Below are positions 45,326 through 52,782 of a stretch of DNA of 64,000 nt, piece by piece. Source of the DNA: Streptomyces sp. NBC_00820 (GTDB lineage Bacteria > Actinomycetota > Actinomycetes > Streptomycetales > Streptomycetaceae); contig NZ_CP108882.1 of the NCBI RefSeq assembly GCF_036347055.1, positions 248,001 to 312,000 on the forward strand. The letters run 5' to 3'. How positions within the stretch are numbered: the first letter of the stretch is position 1; the number at the start of each line of letters is the position of its first letter. The notes beneath the pieces were generated by a model, which did no database searches, was not told where the DNA came from, and worked only from the letters and a program-made list of their open reading frames with translations. Position numbers and translations under genes: made by a program.

Positions 45326-45395
45326 CGGCCCATGTTCTACCAGGCCAACAACCCCTTGGCCCTCCGATTTTTCCGCCTCTACGTGATCGGCCGGA

Positions 45396-45650
45396 CAGCT
45401 CCCGGTCACTGATGGTCCGGCAGCTCCCGCGGTAGCCCAGGTTCTGGAGCTCGGCAAGCAGCTGGATGGCGTTGGGGTGTCCTTGGGCCCAGAGTTTGTC
45501 CAGGTGGGACTTGTAGGGGTTCGAGCCGGCTGGCCGGGGGGCCGGCGCCTTCCGGTCAGCAGCTGATTCGGGGACTGCCGCGCAGGCGTTGTGGCGGACG
45601 GTGCAACCGCCCATGTGCAGTTCTCTGGCGATCGCGCCAGCCCCTACGGA
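45396..45650 (-). pseudogene. ISL3-family transposase HTH-region fragment
   Basis: The residues IARELHMGGCTVRHNACAAV, then NPYKSHLDKLWAQGHPNAIQ and LLAELQNLGYRGSCRTISDR match the helix-turn-helix and following part of ISL3 transposases. It is open but isolated from the rest. It lies on the opposite strand from the fragment at 44640. Confidence 0.7.
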
Positions 45651-45824
45651 CGACGAGGACACACACCACCACCGGCTCCCCCCATCACCACAAACACCGT
45701 TGCGGTAACGGGGTATCTCCTGGACGGCGGTGGGTGGGACCGGCCGGTGCGCGATGTGTGTCGCCCACCGGCCAGTCCCGGCCACCAGCCCGGCCCAGCC
45801 TCTCCGTCGGCGCGGTCGCTGCCG

Positions 45825-46643
45825 TCAGAAGCGCATCGCGTACGAGATGCGCCGCCGCAGGGACTTGACCCGCTGGGCGTCGTGGAAGCGGGAGTCCTGC
45901 TCCAGGACGCTGGTGGCCTCGCGCACCTTCGCGCCTGCCCGCTCGATCGCCTCGTCGAGCGGCATCACCAGGGGCAGGCCGAATATCTCGACGATTCGCT
46001 CCACGCGCTCGCGGACACTTCCGCCCACCACGTGGTACGGGATCTCCAGCTCCTCCAGGGTCTCGATCAGCAGCTCGTCGGACATCTTGCGGAAGGGTTC
46101 GGAGACGGGCCGGTGGCCGTCGGCCTTCATCTCGAACTCGACCGGCAGATGCACGTAGGCGTCGTAGATCCGCTTGGCGCGCGCCTTGGCGACGGCGCCG
46201 TACGCGTCCATGTACTGGCGGTAGAACCGCTTGACCGGCAGTCCGGCGACGTTCTTCGCCGTGCGCACGAACAGGTTGGCGCCGGGGTTGATGCCGACCC
46301 GCATGCGGGCCTCACCGTAGATCCACTCGTGGATCACGGAGCCGTCGGAGATGAACGGCCCCTCGCCCGACTCGTTGTGGATCCGCTCCTCGAGCCGGCG
46401 CAGGCCGAGCATCGTCAGCTCCATGGCGCTCAGTTCCTGGACCTGCTTGCCCGGGACGAGGTCGAGGAGGATCTCGCGCGAGGTCAGCGCGTGAGTGCGA
46501 GGGATGCCCGTCGCCATCGACAGGGTCTCGGTCGTGGTGCTCTTGCCGCTGGAGTAGGTTCCCGAGATCGCCAGGTGCAGACCGCGCTGCGGGACGTCGG
46601 GGGCGGGCGTGCTCGTCGGGGCGGGGGTACTCGTGTTCCCCAT
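45825..46643 (-). CDS. P-loop NTPase/kinase-like protein of the AvrD cluster
   Basis: 272 residues. After a Thr/Pro-rich N-terminus comes a Walker A motif LAISGTYSSGKSTTTETLS, with the Lys-Ser-Thr triplet near residue 35. The pattern and size resemble the AAA_28/NadR-like ATP-binding group. GPFISDGSVIHEWIYGEARM, then SFRHDAQRV-type basic helices, suggest a phosphotransferase or sugar/nucleotide-kinase role. It is the last gene of the leftward cluster, 59 bp after the reductase. It may phosphorylate an intermediate or final product (inference). Confidence 0.8.
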   Translation of the reverse strand: MGNTSTPAPTSTPAPDVPQRGLHLAISGTYSSGKSTTTETLSMATGIPRTHALTSREILLDLVPGKQVQELSAMELTMLGLRRLEERIHNESGEGPFISDGSVIHEWIYGEARMRVGINPGANLFVRTAKNVAGLPVKRFYRQYMDAYGAVAKARAKRIYDAYVHLPVEFEMKADGHRPVSEPFRKMSDELLIETLEELEIPYHVVGGSVRERVERIVEIFGLPLVMPLDEAIERAGAKVREATSVLEQDSRFHDAQRVKSLRRRISYAMRF

Positions 46644-46702
46644 GGTGTGTTCTCTTCCCGTCGTGGATGGCCCGGCCGCGGCCGGGGTGTGGAGTGGAGG
46701 GG

Positions 46703-47407
46703 TCAGCCGCCCAGGCCCAGGCCGCCGCTGACCGGCAGGACCGCTCCGGTGACGAAGCGGCCCGACTCACCGGCGAGGTAGCGCACGGCGGCGGCGACGT
46801 CGGCCGTCTCCCCGGCGCGGCCGAGTGGCGTGATGGCCAGTAGGTGGTCGCGCCGGCGGTCGGTGATCTCGCGGCTCATGGCCGTGTCGATCAGGCCGGG
46901 CGCGACGACGTTGACCGTGATGTTCCGGGGGCCGAGTTCCCAGGCGAGCGAGCGGGCCATGCCGAGCATTCCGGCTTTCGCCGCCGCGTAGTTGACCTGT
47001 CCGGGCGCCCCGTACGCATAGGTCATGGACGACATCAGGATGATCCGCCCCCAGCGTGCCCGCACCATGCCGCGCACCGCGCGGCGGACGGTACGGAAGG
47101 CGCCGTGCAGATTGACGTCGACGACGTCGGTGAAGTCCTGCTCGTCCATGCGCAGGAACAGCGTGTCCCGGGTGATGCCCGCGTTGACGACGAGTACTTC
47201 GACCGGCCCGTGTGCGGCCTCGGCCTTCTCGAAGGCCGCGTCGATGCTCGCCGGGTCCGTCATCTCCGCGCGGACGCCGAGCAGTCCGTCGGGCGGTTCG
47301 GTGTCGCGGTGGGTGACGGCGACGCGGTCGCCGTCCGCTGCCAGGGCGGTTGCCACGGCGAGTCCGATGCCGCGGTTGCCGCCGGTGACCATGACCGAGC
47401 GTCCCAT
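46703..47407 (-). CDS. FabG-like short-chain dehydrogenase of the AvrD cluster
   Basis: A 234-residue ketoacyl-reductase-like SDR. The cofactor motif is TGGNRGIG; NAG is in VLVVNAGITRD; the catalytic residues are Ser in ILMSSMTYAYG and Tyr/Lys in NYAAAKAG; the end is GAVLPVSGGLGLGG. It should reduce a beta-keto group with NADPH. ATG 47407 overlaps by one base the stop of the preceding 51-codon gene (TGATG). Reductases of this kind act after AfsA in A-factor-type pathways, so it may reduce the AvrD product (inference). Confidence 0.9.
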   Translation of the reverse strand: MGRSVMVTGGNRGIGLAVATALAADGDRVAVTHRDTEPPDGLLGVRAEMTDPASIDAAFEKAEAAHGPVEVLVVNAGITRDTLFLRMDEQDFTDVVDVNLHGAFRTVRRAVRGMVRARWGRIILMSSMTYAYGAPGQVNYAAAKAGMLGMARSLAWELGPRNITVNVVAPGLIDTAMSREITDRRRDHLLAITPLGRAGETADVAAAVRYLAGESGRFVTGAVLPVSGGLGLGG

Positions 47408-47562
47408 CAACGGCTCCTCGGGGCGGTGGTGTCGGGCCGGTACGGACGCCAGCCGGTACGTGCGAGATTGCCCGTGGCGGTCTCGGCCAGCAGGCGGCCG
47501 ATGTCCCACCGGCTGAGGACCGGGCCGAGCGGCTCGGTGTGCTGCGGAGGCTGCTGCTTCAT
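47407..47562 (-). CDS. Hypothetical 51-residue protein of the AvrD cluster
   Basis: A small protein running MKQQPPQHTEPLGPVLSRWD, then IGRLLAETATGNLARTGWRP and YRPDTTAPRSR. It is flanked by coupled junctions on both sides: ATG 47562 overlaps the upstream stop (ATGA) and its own stop overlaps the FabG start. GAGGCGG precedes the start. Tight coupling argues that it is translated. No family recognised. Confidence 0.65.
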   Translation of the reverse strand: MKQQPPQHTEPLGPVLSRWDIGRLLAETATGNLARTGWRPYRPDTTAPRSR

Positions 47563-48161
47563 CGGACCGCCTCGCAGCCCGCCGACGCCGCGCACGGGCG
47601 CCCGCCGTCGGCGAACAGGTACTCCACGGCCGCCGCCAGGCGGTCCGTCGTCAGCGCGCTCGGCAGCAGCCGCCGGGCGAAGCGGGGGCTCTGGGGCACT
47701 CCCGGCCGCGTCTCCTCGATCAGCAGCGGCGGCAGGAGCGCCATCGGTGTGCGGGACAGCGCCGCGTCGCTCTCCGCGAGGAAGCGTGCGGCGCGCTCAC
47801 GGTCCGCCTGCGGCAGCCAGTCCAGGAACGGCAGCCGGACCTCGACGACCTCGTCCCCGTCGTCCGCGAGGTCCTCGCGGACGGCAGCCACGAGATCGCG
47901 CACCACTCGGCGAGGGGCGGCCTGCCACTCCTCGCGCAGCAGCGGCAGGTGACGGCGGGCGTCGTCCAGCAGGACGAGCAAGGGGCGTTCGTCGTCGAGG
48001 TACTCGCGCACGAGGGCGCGCTGTGCCTCGTCCGGCCACAGTCCCGTCGGGGTCCATTTCCTCCTTCCGGGCTCGACGGCGGGCTCGTTCCAGAGCACGC
48101 GGGCCGGTCCCTCGAGTATGACGAGCACGTCTCCCAACCGGAGCGTGGGCGTAAAACGCAT
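47559..48161 (-). CDS. Hypothetical protein of the AvrD cluster
   Basis: Not recognised. 200 residues, acidic and helical: GDVLVILEGPARVLWNEPAV, EAQRALVREYLDDERPLLVL, RRVVRDLVAAVREDLADDGD, FLDWLPQADRERAARFLAES, LLPPLLIEETRPGVPQSPRF. There are no membrane segments. ATG 48161 follows GGGGGAA. The C-terminus (GGRPCAASAGCEAVR) has two Cys residues. It lies directly downstream of the AvrD gene, after 137 bp containing two small hairpins. It could be an accessory enzyme or carrier. Confidence 0.75.
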   Translation of the reverse strand: MRFTPTLRLGDVLVILEGPARVLWNEPAVEPGRRKWTPTGLWPDEAQRALVREYLDDERPLLVLLDDARRHLPLLREEWQAAPRRVVRDLVAAVREDLADDGDEVVEVRLPFLDWLPQADRERAARFLAESDAALSRTPMALLPPLLIEETRPGVPQSPRFARRLLPSALTTDRLAAAVEYLFADGGRPCAASAGCEAVR

Positions 48162-48298
48162 GATGTGTTTCCCCCGTTTTTTCTGCCACGAAATGTGCGC
48201 GAAAAAAAGACGGCTTCGCGCATGCCGAATCACCCGCCGGCGGACCGGACGTTCCGGAGAATCGGACACAGAGATTTCGCGAGTAATTGATGTGCCGT

Positions 48299-49336
48299 TT
48301 ACGCGGCGGCGGGCAGGCGGTGGGCCAGCCAGCAGCGTCCGCCGATCCCGGCGAAGTCGTCGATCGCCAGTTCCGCGGTGCGCCATAGCGCGTCGCCCAT
48401 GGGCAGGAGCCGGCTGCTCGCGGTGCGCACCGTCGGCACGAAGCTGCGCCCCAGGGGGCGCACCGGCGTGCGCGCGTTCATGACGAAGCGCCGCATCCAC
48501 AGGGTGTCGCTGTCGCCCCGCGCCAGGCCGTCCTGTGCGTAGAGCAGGATCTGGGCGAGCTGGGCCACGCCCACGATCGCGTCGACCAGCGAGACCGACG
48601 GCCCGTACGCCGCTTCGGCTCCGCAGGTGTGCGGGGCCGCCTCCGCGCCCTCGGCGACGACGTGCCGCAGCACGCGGACCTCTTGCCGGTCCAGGTCGAC
48701 GCGAACGTGTTCGGCGCGCTGCTCGCGCCGCTTGTAGCCCTTGCCGTAGTGACGCGCGTGCGCGGGGCCGAGAGCCTGTTTCTCGTCGGAGTACCTGGCC
48801 GGCTCCCCTGCCGCGTCGCCCTGTTCGTGCACGAGTGTGCAGCGGACCTTCAGCCGCCCGACCCGGCACTCGAACGTACTGGCCAGGGTCGAGTCCTGCG
48901 CGGACGGTCCTTCGACGGTGACGAGCCTGCCCTGTACGGGAAAGTCCGCCAGCTCCTCATGGGGGCTGCTCCCGGCCCGTACGTCGGCGTGACGCAGCCA
49001 GATCCTGCGCCGCTCGGCCGGGCTCAGACCGAAGGCCCGGGCGAGGTGCACCTCCGCCAGATTGGCGGCGAGCACCAACGCGTCGATGCTGCTCAGGTGC
49101 GGCCTCAGATCGCCGGTGCCCGATTTGCGGGACCAGTCGCGCGGGTACGTCAGCGTGCCGCGCGCGGTGACGAGCGCGCCCGGCCGGGGGCTCCCGTCAG
49201 TGGTGATGTCCGTGAGGGTCTGAGTGACGCGCTTGTATCCGCTTCCGAAAAAGCGCGAGCTGCCCGACCCGAGGCAGCTTTCCAGAGATGCGTAGAGTAA
49301 CTCGCTGCTGCCCTTACCGTTCTCTATGGAGTTCAT
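48299..49336 (-). CDS. AvrD-family protein (syringolide-synthase-like, double hotdog)
   Basis: A 345-residue protein of the AvrD family, named after the Pseudomonas syringae protein that directs synthesis of syringolides, small acyl elicitors. Marks are SRFFGSGYKRVTQTLTDI (28-44), LTYPRDWSRKSGTGDLRPHL, STFECRVGRLKVRCTLVHE, RHYGKGYKR (195-203) and DTLWMRRFVMNARTPVRPL. The two halves repeat with a period of exactly 167 residues (Y34/Y201, D85/D252, W113/W280), which suggests a tandem hotdog as in AfsA. It probably condenses a beta-ketoacyl chain with a sugar-derived alcohol (inference). ATG 49336; leader with nested hairpins. Confidence 0.88.
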   Translation of the reverse strand: MNSIENGKGSSELLYASLESCLGSGSSRFFGSGYKRVTQTLTDITTDGSPRPGALVTARGTLTYPRDWSRKSGTGDLRPHLSSIDALVLAANLAEVHLARAFGLSPAERRRIWLRHADVRAGSSPHEELADFPVQGRLVTVEGPSAQDSTLASTFECRVGRLKVRCTLVHEQGDAAGEPARYSDEKQALGPAHARHYGKGYKRREQRAEHVRVDLDRQEVRVLRHVVAEGAEAAPHTCGAEAAYGPSVSLVDAIVGVAQLAQILLYAQDGLARGDSDTLWMRRFVMNARTPVRPLGRSFVPTVRTASSRLLPMGDALWRTAELAIDDFAGIGGRCWLAHRLPAAA

Positions 49337-49349
49337 TCCCCGTTAAACC

Positions 49350-49399
49350 TTCCCCCGTGTCCGGGCCGCACGGCCCGGACGGAAAAAGACTAACACGGG
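49350..49399 (-). promoter_or_regulatory. Nested hairpins in the AvrD leader overlapping the ribosome site
   Basis: Inner stem: GTCCGGGCCG (49357-49366) with CGGCCCGGAC (49369-49378). Outer stem: CCCCCGTGT (49350-49358) with ACACGGGGG (49391-49399). In the transcript the 3' outer arm runs straight into GGGGGAAGG, the likely ribosome site of the AvrD gene whose ATG is at 49336. Folding would hide it. Control by this structure is inferred. Confidence 0.6.
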
Positions 49400-49445
49400 G
49401 GTAGGTCCCGGAGAAAGCATGATAAGAGGTGTGACACCCTCCACA

Positions 49446-49463
49446 GATCAAACTCAATTGATC
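49446..49463. promoter_or_regulatory. 18-bp dyad upstream of AvrD, candidate MarR operator
   Basis: GATCAA-N6-TTGATC is a perfect inverted repeat between the MarR stop and the AvrD start. A related GATCAAGAACTT sequence lies just upstream of the DHA2 pump gene. MarR proteins bind 16-20 bp dyads. Recognition by the cluster's MarR is inferred. Confidence 0.5.
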
Positions 49464-49595
49464 CTCAAAAAGGGATTCATTAATTCCAGTTCCGCTTTGA
49501 TCTCCGCGGTTCGGGTTCCGTTCCGGCGCGGCCTCCGATTCGCCTTCTGGTCCGGGTTTCACCGAAACCGGGCGTCACCAGGTCGCGGACCGGAT

Positions 49596-50084
49596 TCACT
49601 CGCAGGCGATCACGCGGGGCCAGCGGTCGGCGAGCAGATCGCCGAGGAGGGCCCGCAGCCGCTCGCGGTCCTCCACGGGTACGGCCGCGAGGAAGTCCCG
49701 CTCCACCGCGTCAACGGCGCGCCCCGCGCGCTCCAGCGCCGCCCGGCCCTCGTCCGTCAGGCGCAGGATGTAGCGCCTGCGGTCCGACGGGTTACGCCGC
49801 CGCTCCACCTGGCCGGCCCGCTCCATCTCGTCGACGAGGGCCACCATGGTCGTGGGGTCGAGGTGGAGCAGCCGGCTCAGATCCTGCTGGGACAGGCTCA
49901 GATCGCTTTCCAGCGCGGCGAGTACGTAGAAGTAGCGCAGCCGCATGCCCTGCTCCGCGAGGGCGCGCTCCGCGTCCTCCATGAGGATCGCCCCGGCCTT
50001 GTTCAGCAGATAACCGGTTCTGCGGACGAGAGGGAAGTCGAAGCCGCCGGTGGACTGCGCCGGGGTGGGCGTCGCCTGTGTCAT
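49596..50084 (-). CDS. MarR-family transcriptional regulator of the AvrD cluster
   Basis: A 162-residue winged-helix repressor. AGAILMEDAERALAEQGMRL, then LAALESDLSLSQQDLSRLLH, DPTTMVALVDEMERAGQVER and RRNPSDRRRYILRLTDEGRA (wing with DxR) are textbook MarR. ATG 50084 follows AGAAGGGGG. It lies between the exporter and the AvrD gene on the same strand. It probably senses the pathway product or a related phenolic ligand and controls both (inference). Confidence 0.92.
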   Translation of the reverse strand: MTQATPTPAQSTGGFDFPLVRRTGYLLNKAGAILMEDAERALAEQGMRLRYFYVLAALESDLSLSQQDLSRLLHLDPTTMVALVDEMERAGQVERRRNPSDRRRYILRLTDEGRAALERAGRAVDAVERDFLAAVPVEDRERLRALLGDLLADRWPRVIACE

Positions 50085-50292
50085 GCGGGCCGTGCCCCCT
50101 TCTCGCTCGGTTGTCGCTCTTCGTCGCCCGGTCGCCGCTCGGCGGTGCCGGAGCGCCTGCTTGTCGGCCGGCGGCGCCGAAGCACTGGGTGGCCGGCCGG
50201 TGATGCCGAAGCGCCTGGCCGCCGGCCGGTGGTACCGAAGTACTCGGTGGAGCCGAACGTCCCTGGTGCCGATCGTCGATTCTACAAAGGCT

Positions 50293-50335
50293 ACTGGCGG
50301 TGGCGCCGGGCTCCAAGGCCGGTACCACCGCCAGT
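50293..50335. terminator. 11-bp stem hairpin between the DHA2 and MarR genes
   Basis: ACTGGCGGTGG (50293-50303) pairs perfectly with CCACCGCCAGT (50325-50335). The 21-base loop holds a further CCGG pair. It follows the DHA2 stop by 17 bp in the direction of transcription, so termination or attenuation before MarR is likely. Confidence 0.6.
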
Positions 50336-50351
50336 TGCCCGACGACCGGCT

Positions 50352-51983
50352 CTACCGCTCCCCGCCGGAGCGCACGGACTCCGCCGCGGAAAGCCCCTCG
50401 ACGCCCGCGCCGCCTGCGATGCCTTGCGAGTCCGGGGTGTTCACGACATCGCCCCGGGCGCTCTCGTGCAGGTCCCGCGTGCGGATGAAGAGGAAGCCCA
50501 CGAGCGAGCCGACGACGGCGACGGCCGCGCACACGAACATCACGTCGGTCAGTCCGTCCACGAAGGCGGTACGGGCCGCCGCCTGGAGCGCGGGGGCCAT
50601 CGCCGCGGGCGCCCGGCCGATGGCCTCCGCGCCGCCACCGGCCGCCACGGCATCGCCGAACTCATGTGCGGAGGAGCCGAGTTGGCGACCGACGTCGGAC
50701 GTCGCGAACAGGTCACTCACCCGGCTCTGGAACGCCGCACCGAACCCGGCGATCCCGATCGCGACACCCACCTGCTGGAACGTCTCGTTGATCCCGGAGG
50801 CCATGCCCGCCTTGGCCGGCTCGACGACGGCGATGGACAGTGACGCACGCGGCGGGTTGAACAGCCCCATGCCGAGGCCGATGCCGAACATGCTCGGCAG
50901 CAGCGCGGTCCAGGCGGTGTCCGGACCGATGAGCGCGACGAGACCGAGGCCGAGCGCGATGAGCGCGAGGGAGGTCCCCATCAGCAGCCGCTGCGGCACG
51001 CGCGTGGTCAGCGAACCCGCGACCGCGGCGGCGACGAACAGCGTCCCGGTCAGAGGAAGGAACCGCAGTCCGGTCTGCCAGGGCGAGAACGCCAGCACGT
51101 TCTGCACGTACGACACGAGGAGGAAGATCGCCGACATCGTCGCGGCGGCGCACACCAGGGTCACGACCGACACACCGTTGAAGGTCATGTTCCGGAACAA
51201 CGCGAGCTGGAACATGGCCCGTTCGCCGCGGTGCCGCTCCACGAGGGCGAACACGACGAGGAGAACCGCGGAGGACGCGAACATGCCGACGATGGGCGCG
51301 CTGCCCCACCCCTCGGCCTCGCCTCGCAGCAGCGCGAGGACGAGAAGCGTCAGCGCACCGGTGAAGAGCACCATGCCCCACCAGTCGACGGCGACGGCCG
51401 ACTCGGCGCGGGACTCACGCATCCGCAGTCCGCTCACGGCCAGGGCGATCAGCCCGACCGGGACGTTCACCAGGAAGATCCAGCGCCAGCTCAGCCCGTC
51501 GGTGAGCGCGCCCCCGATGAGCGGGCCGAAGGCGATGGACAGCCCGACCACACCGCCGAAGATCCCGAAGGCCTTGCCCCGGTCCTTGCCCTGGAACTCC
51601 TGCCCGATCAGCGCCGGGCCGACGGCGAACAGCACGGCCCCGCCGAGGCCTTGGACCCCCCGGGACACGGACAGCATGACGGCGTCGTTCGCGAGGCCGC
51701 AGGCCAGTGACGCGAGCACGAAGACGACGAAGCCCACGTTGAAGACGCGTTTGCGGCCCAGGCGGTCCGCCAGCGATCCGGCCGTCAGGAGCACCGCCGC
51801 GAGCCCGAGGGCGTACGCGTCGAGCACCCATTGGAGTGAGGTGAAGCTGGCGTCGAACGCGTCCCTGATGTCAGGCAGCGCCACATTCACCACGGTGAGG
51901 TCGAGCAGCAGCATGAACGTGGCCACGCACACCACGGCCAGGGTCCAACCCCGCCCGCTGGTCGGTGTCGTTCGTTCGGACAT
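50352..51983 (-). CDS. MFS efflux transporter, DHA2 family, of the AvrD cluster
   Basis: A 543-residue 14-TM drug/proton antiporter. Marks are LDLTVVNVALPDI (27-39), motif A GSLADRLGRK (69-78), VSRGVQGLGGAVLFAVGPAL and FGPLIGGALTDGLSWRWIF. The C-terminal 25 residues are Gly/Glu-rich and cytoplasmic. It starts at ATG 51983 and has a near-consensus promoter. It probably exports the AvrD-pathway product or gives self-protection (inference from context). A paralogue lies at 2299-3864. Confidence 0.93.
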   Translation of the reverse strand: MSERTTPTSGRGWTLAVVCVATFMLLLDLTVVNVALPDIRDAFDASFTSLQWVLDAYALGLAAVLLTAGSLADRLGRKRVFNVGFVVFVLASLACGLANDAVMLSVSRGVQGLGGAVLFAVGPALIGQEFQGKDRGKAFGIFGGVVGLSIAFGPLIGGALTDGLSWRWIFLVNVPVGLIALAVSGLRMRESRAESAVAVDWWGMVLFTGALTLLVLALLRGEAEGWGSAPIVGMFASSAVLLVVFALVERHRGERAMFQLALFRNMTFNGVSVVTLVCAAATMSAIFLLVSYVQNVLAFSPWQTGLRFLPLTGTLFVAAAVAGSLTTRVPQRLLMGTSLALIALGLGLVALIGPDTAWTALLPSMFGIGLGMGLFNPPRASLSIAVVEPAKAGMASGINETFQQVGVAIGIAGFGAAFQSRVSDLFATSDVGRQLGSSAHEFGDAVAAGGGAEAIGRAPAAMAPALQAAARTAFVDGLTDVMFVCAAVAVVGSLVGFLFIRTRDLHESARGDVVNTPDSQGIAGGAGVEGLSAAESVRSGGER

Positions 51984-52042
51984 TGTTCCCCCGAAATCTG
52001 AATGATCAAGAACTTAAATCATCGAAATTCCAACGATCCGAG

Positions 52043-52071
52043 AAGATACGAAGCGGCTGGGGGCGTGTCAA
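52043..52071 (-). promoter_or_regulatory. Near-consensus housekeeping promoter of the DHA2 pump
   Basis: Read leftward, TTGACA (52071-52066), 17 bp, then TATCTT (52048-52043). The -35 is perfect and the -10 matches four of six. Downstream, before the ATG, GATCAAGAACTTAAATC resembles the AvrD upstream dyad and may be an operator. Confidence 0.75.
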
Positions 52072-52104
52072 CGAAAGCCGCACATTTCGGCCATGATCAG
52101 TCCG

Positions 52105-52195
52105 GGTGACGCAGAAGGGTGCGGATCGCTCAGAACGAGTAGGTCTTGTCCGCGAGGACAACCTCTGGCGCCTTCCTGGTCCGGCCGGGCGGCCG
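52105..52195 (-). pseudogene. IS5-family transposase short fragment
   Basis: Residues APEVVLADKTYSF, a stop, then AIRTLLRH match the LADKAYSSRAIR-type segment around the second catalytic Asp of IS5 enzymes. A stop codon interrupts it. Only about 30 residues are left. Confidence 0.45.
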
Positions 52196-52200
52196 CCCGG

Positions 52201-52240
52201 CAGCACGGCGGGTCGTCCGGCAGCACGGCGGGTCGTCCGG
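52201..52240. repeat. 20-bp direct repeat, two copies
   Basis: The unit CAGCACGGCGGGTCGTCCGG occurs at 52201-52220 and again at 52221-52240 without a gap. It may be left over from an IS end. Confidence 0.85.
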
Positions 52241-52533
52241 CCCCAGGCTTCGCACCAGGCAGAACCCAGGAACGGGGACTCCCTGCCAAGTCCAGCGTGT
52301 TGAGCACGAGCTGACCGACTTCCTCGGTCCGAGGGGGTGCTGCTCGTGAACACGACTCATCGCGATCTCACCTCGCAGCGCTCCAACGGATCAGTGCTGC
52401 CCGGCGGGCGGGGCAGTGAACTTGGCGAGTTGCCCTCGTTGGAGCATCACGAAAGCGTGGTCATCGGGGGCCGGCAGGGGTGGGACTGGGGGCGGCACCG
52501 GCATCGTCCCCCTTCACAGGCGCCGCGACCCCG
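52241..52533. other. Intergenic, no intact gene
   Basis: No convincing gene. The last 50 bases may be the degraded upstream part of the AraC-type fragment. Confidence 0.35.
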
Positions 52534-52638
52534 GTGACCACGGTGGCACATCAGTGCGGCTGGTCGTCCACCAGCGCCTTCATCGACGTCTTCCGCCGCG
52601 CCTTCGGCCACACCCCTGGCTCCCACCCGACGGGCTGA
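52534..52638 (+). pseudogene. AraC-family regulator C-terminal fragment
   Basis: The frame reads VTTVAHQCGWSSTSAFIDVF, then RRAFGHTPGSHPTG and a stop. This is the second HTH of an AraC/XylS regulator and its end. The rest of the gene is not present. Confidence 0.65.
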
Positions 52639-52782
52639 GGGCACGTACGAGCCTGGACCCAAGGCGGTTCGCATCGACCGGTGGCCCCGACATCGGTGAC
52701 GCCGTCGACCTTGACGGCCCGCGGGTCGCCGAGGAGTTCAGCGAGCGGGGCGTCATCACCCCTTCGCACACCCCGGCAGGTG

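Noticed and set aside
49337..49595. A specific AvrD promoter (-35/-10) assignment
   Set aside because: Several weak hexamer pairs fit (for example TTATCAT or TAGTCT as -10), none clearly best.
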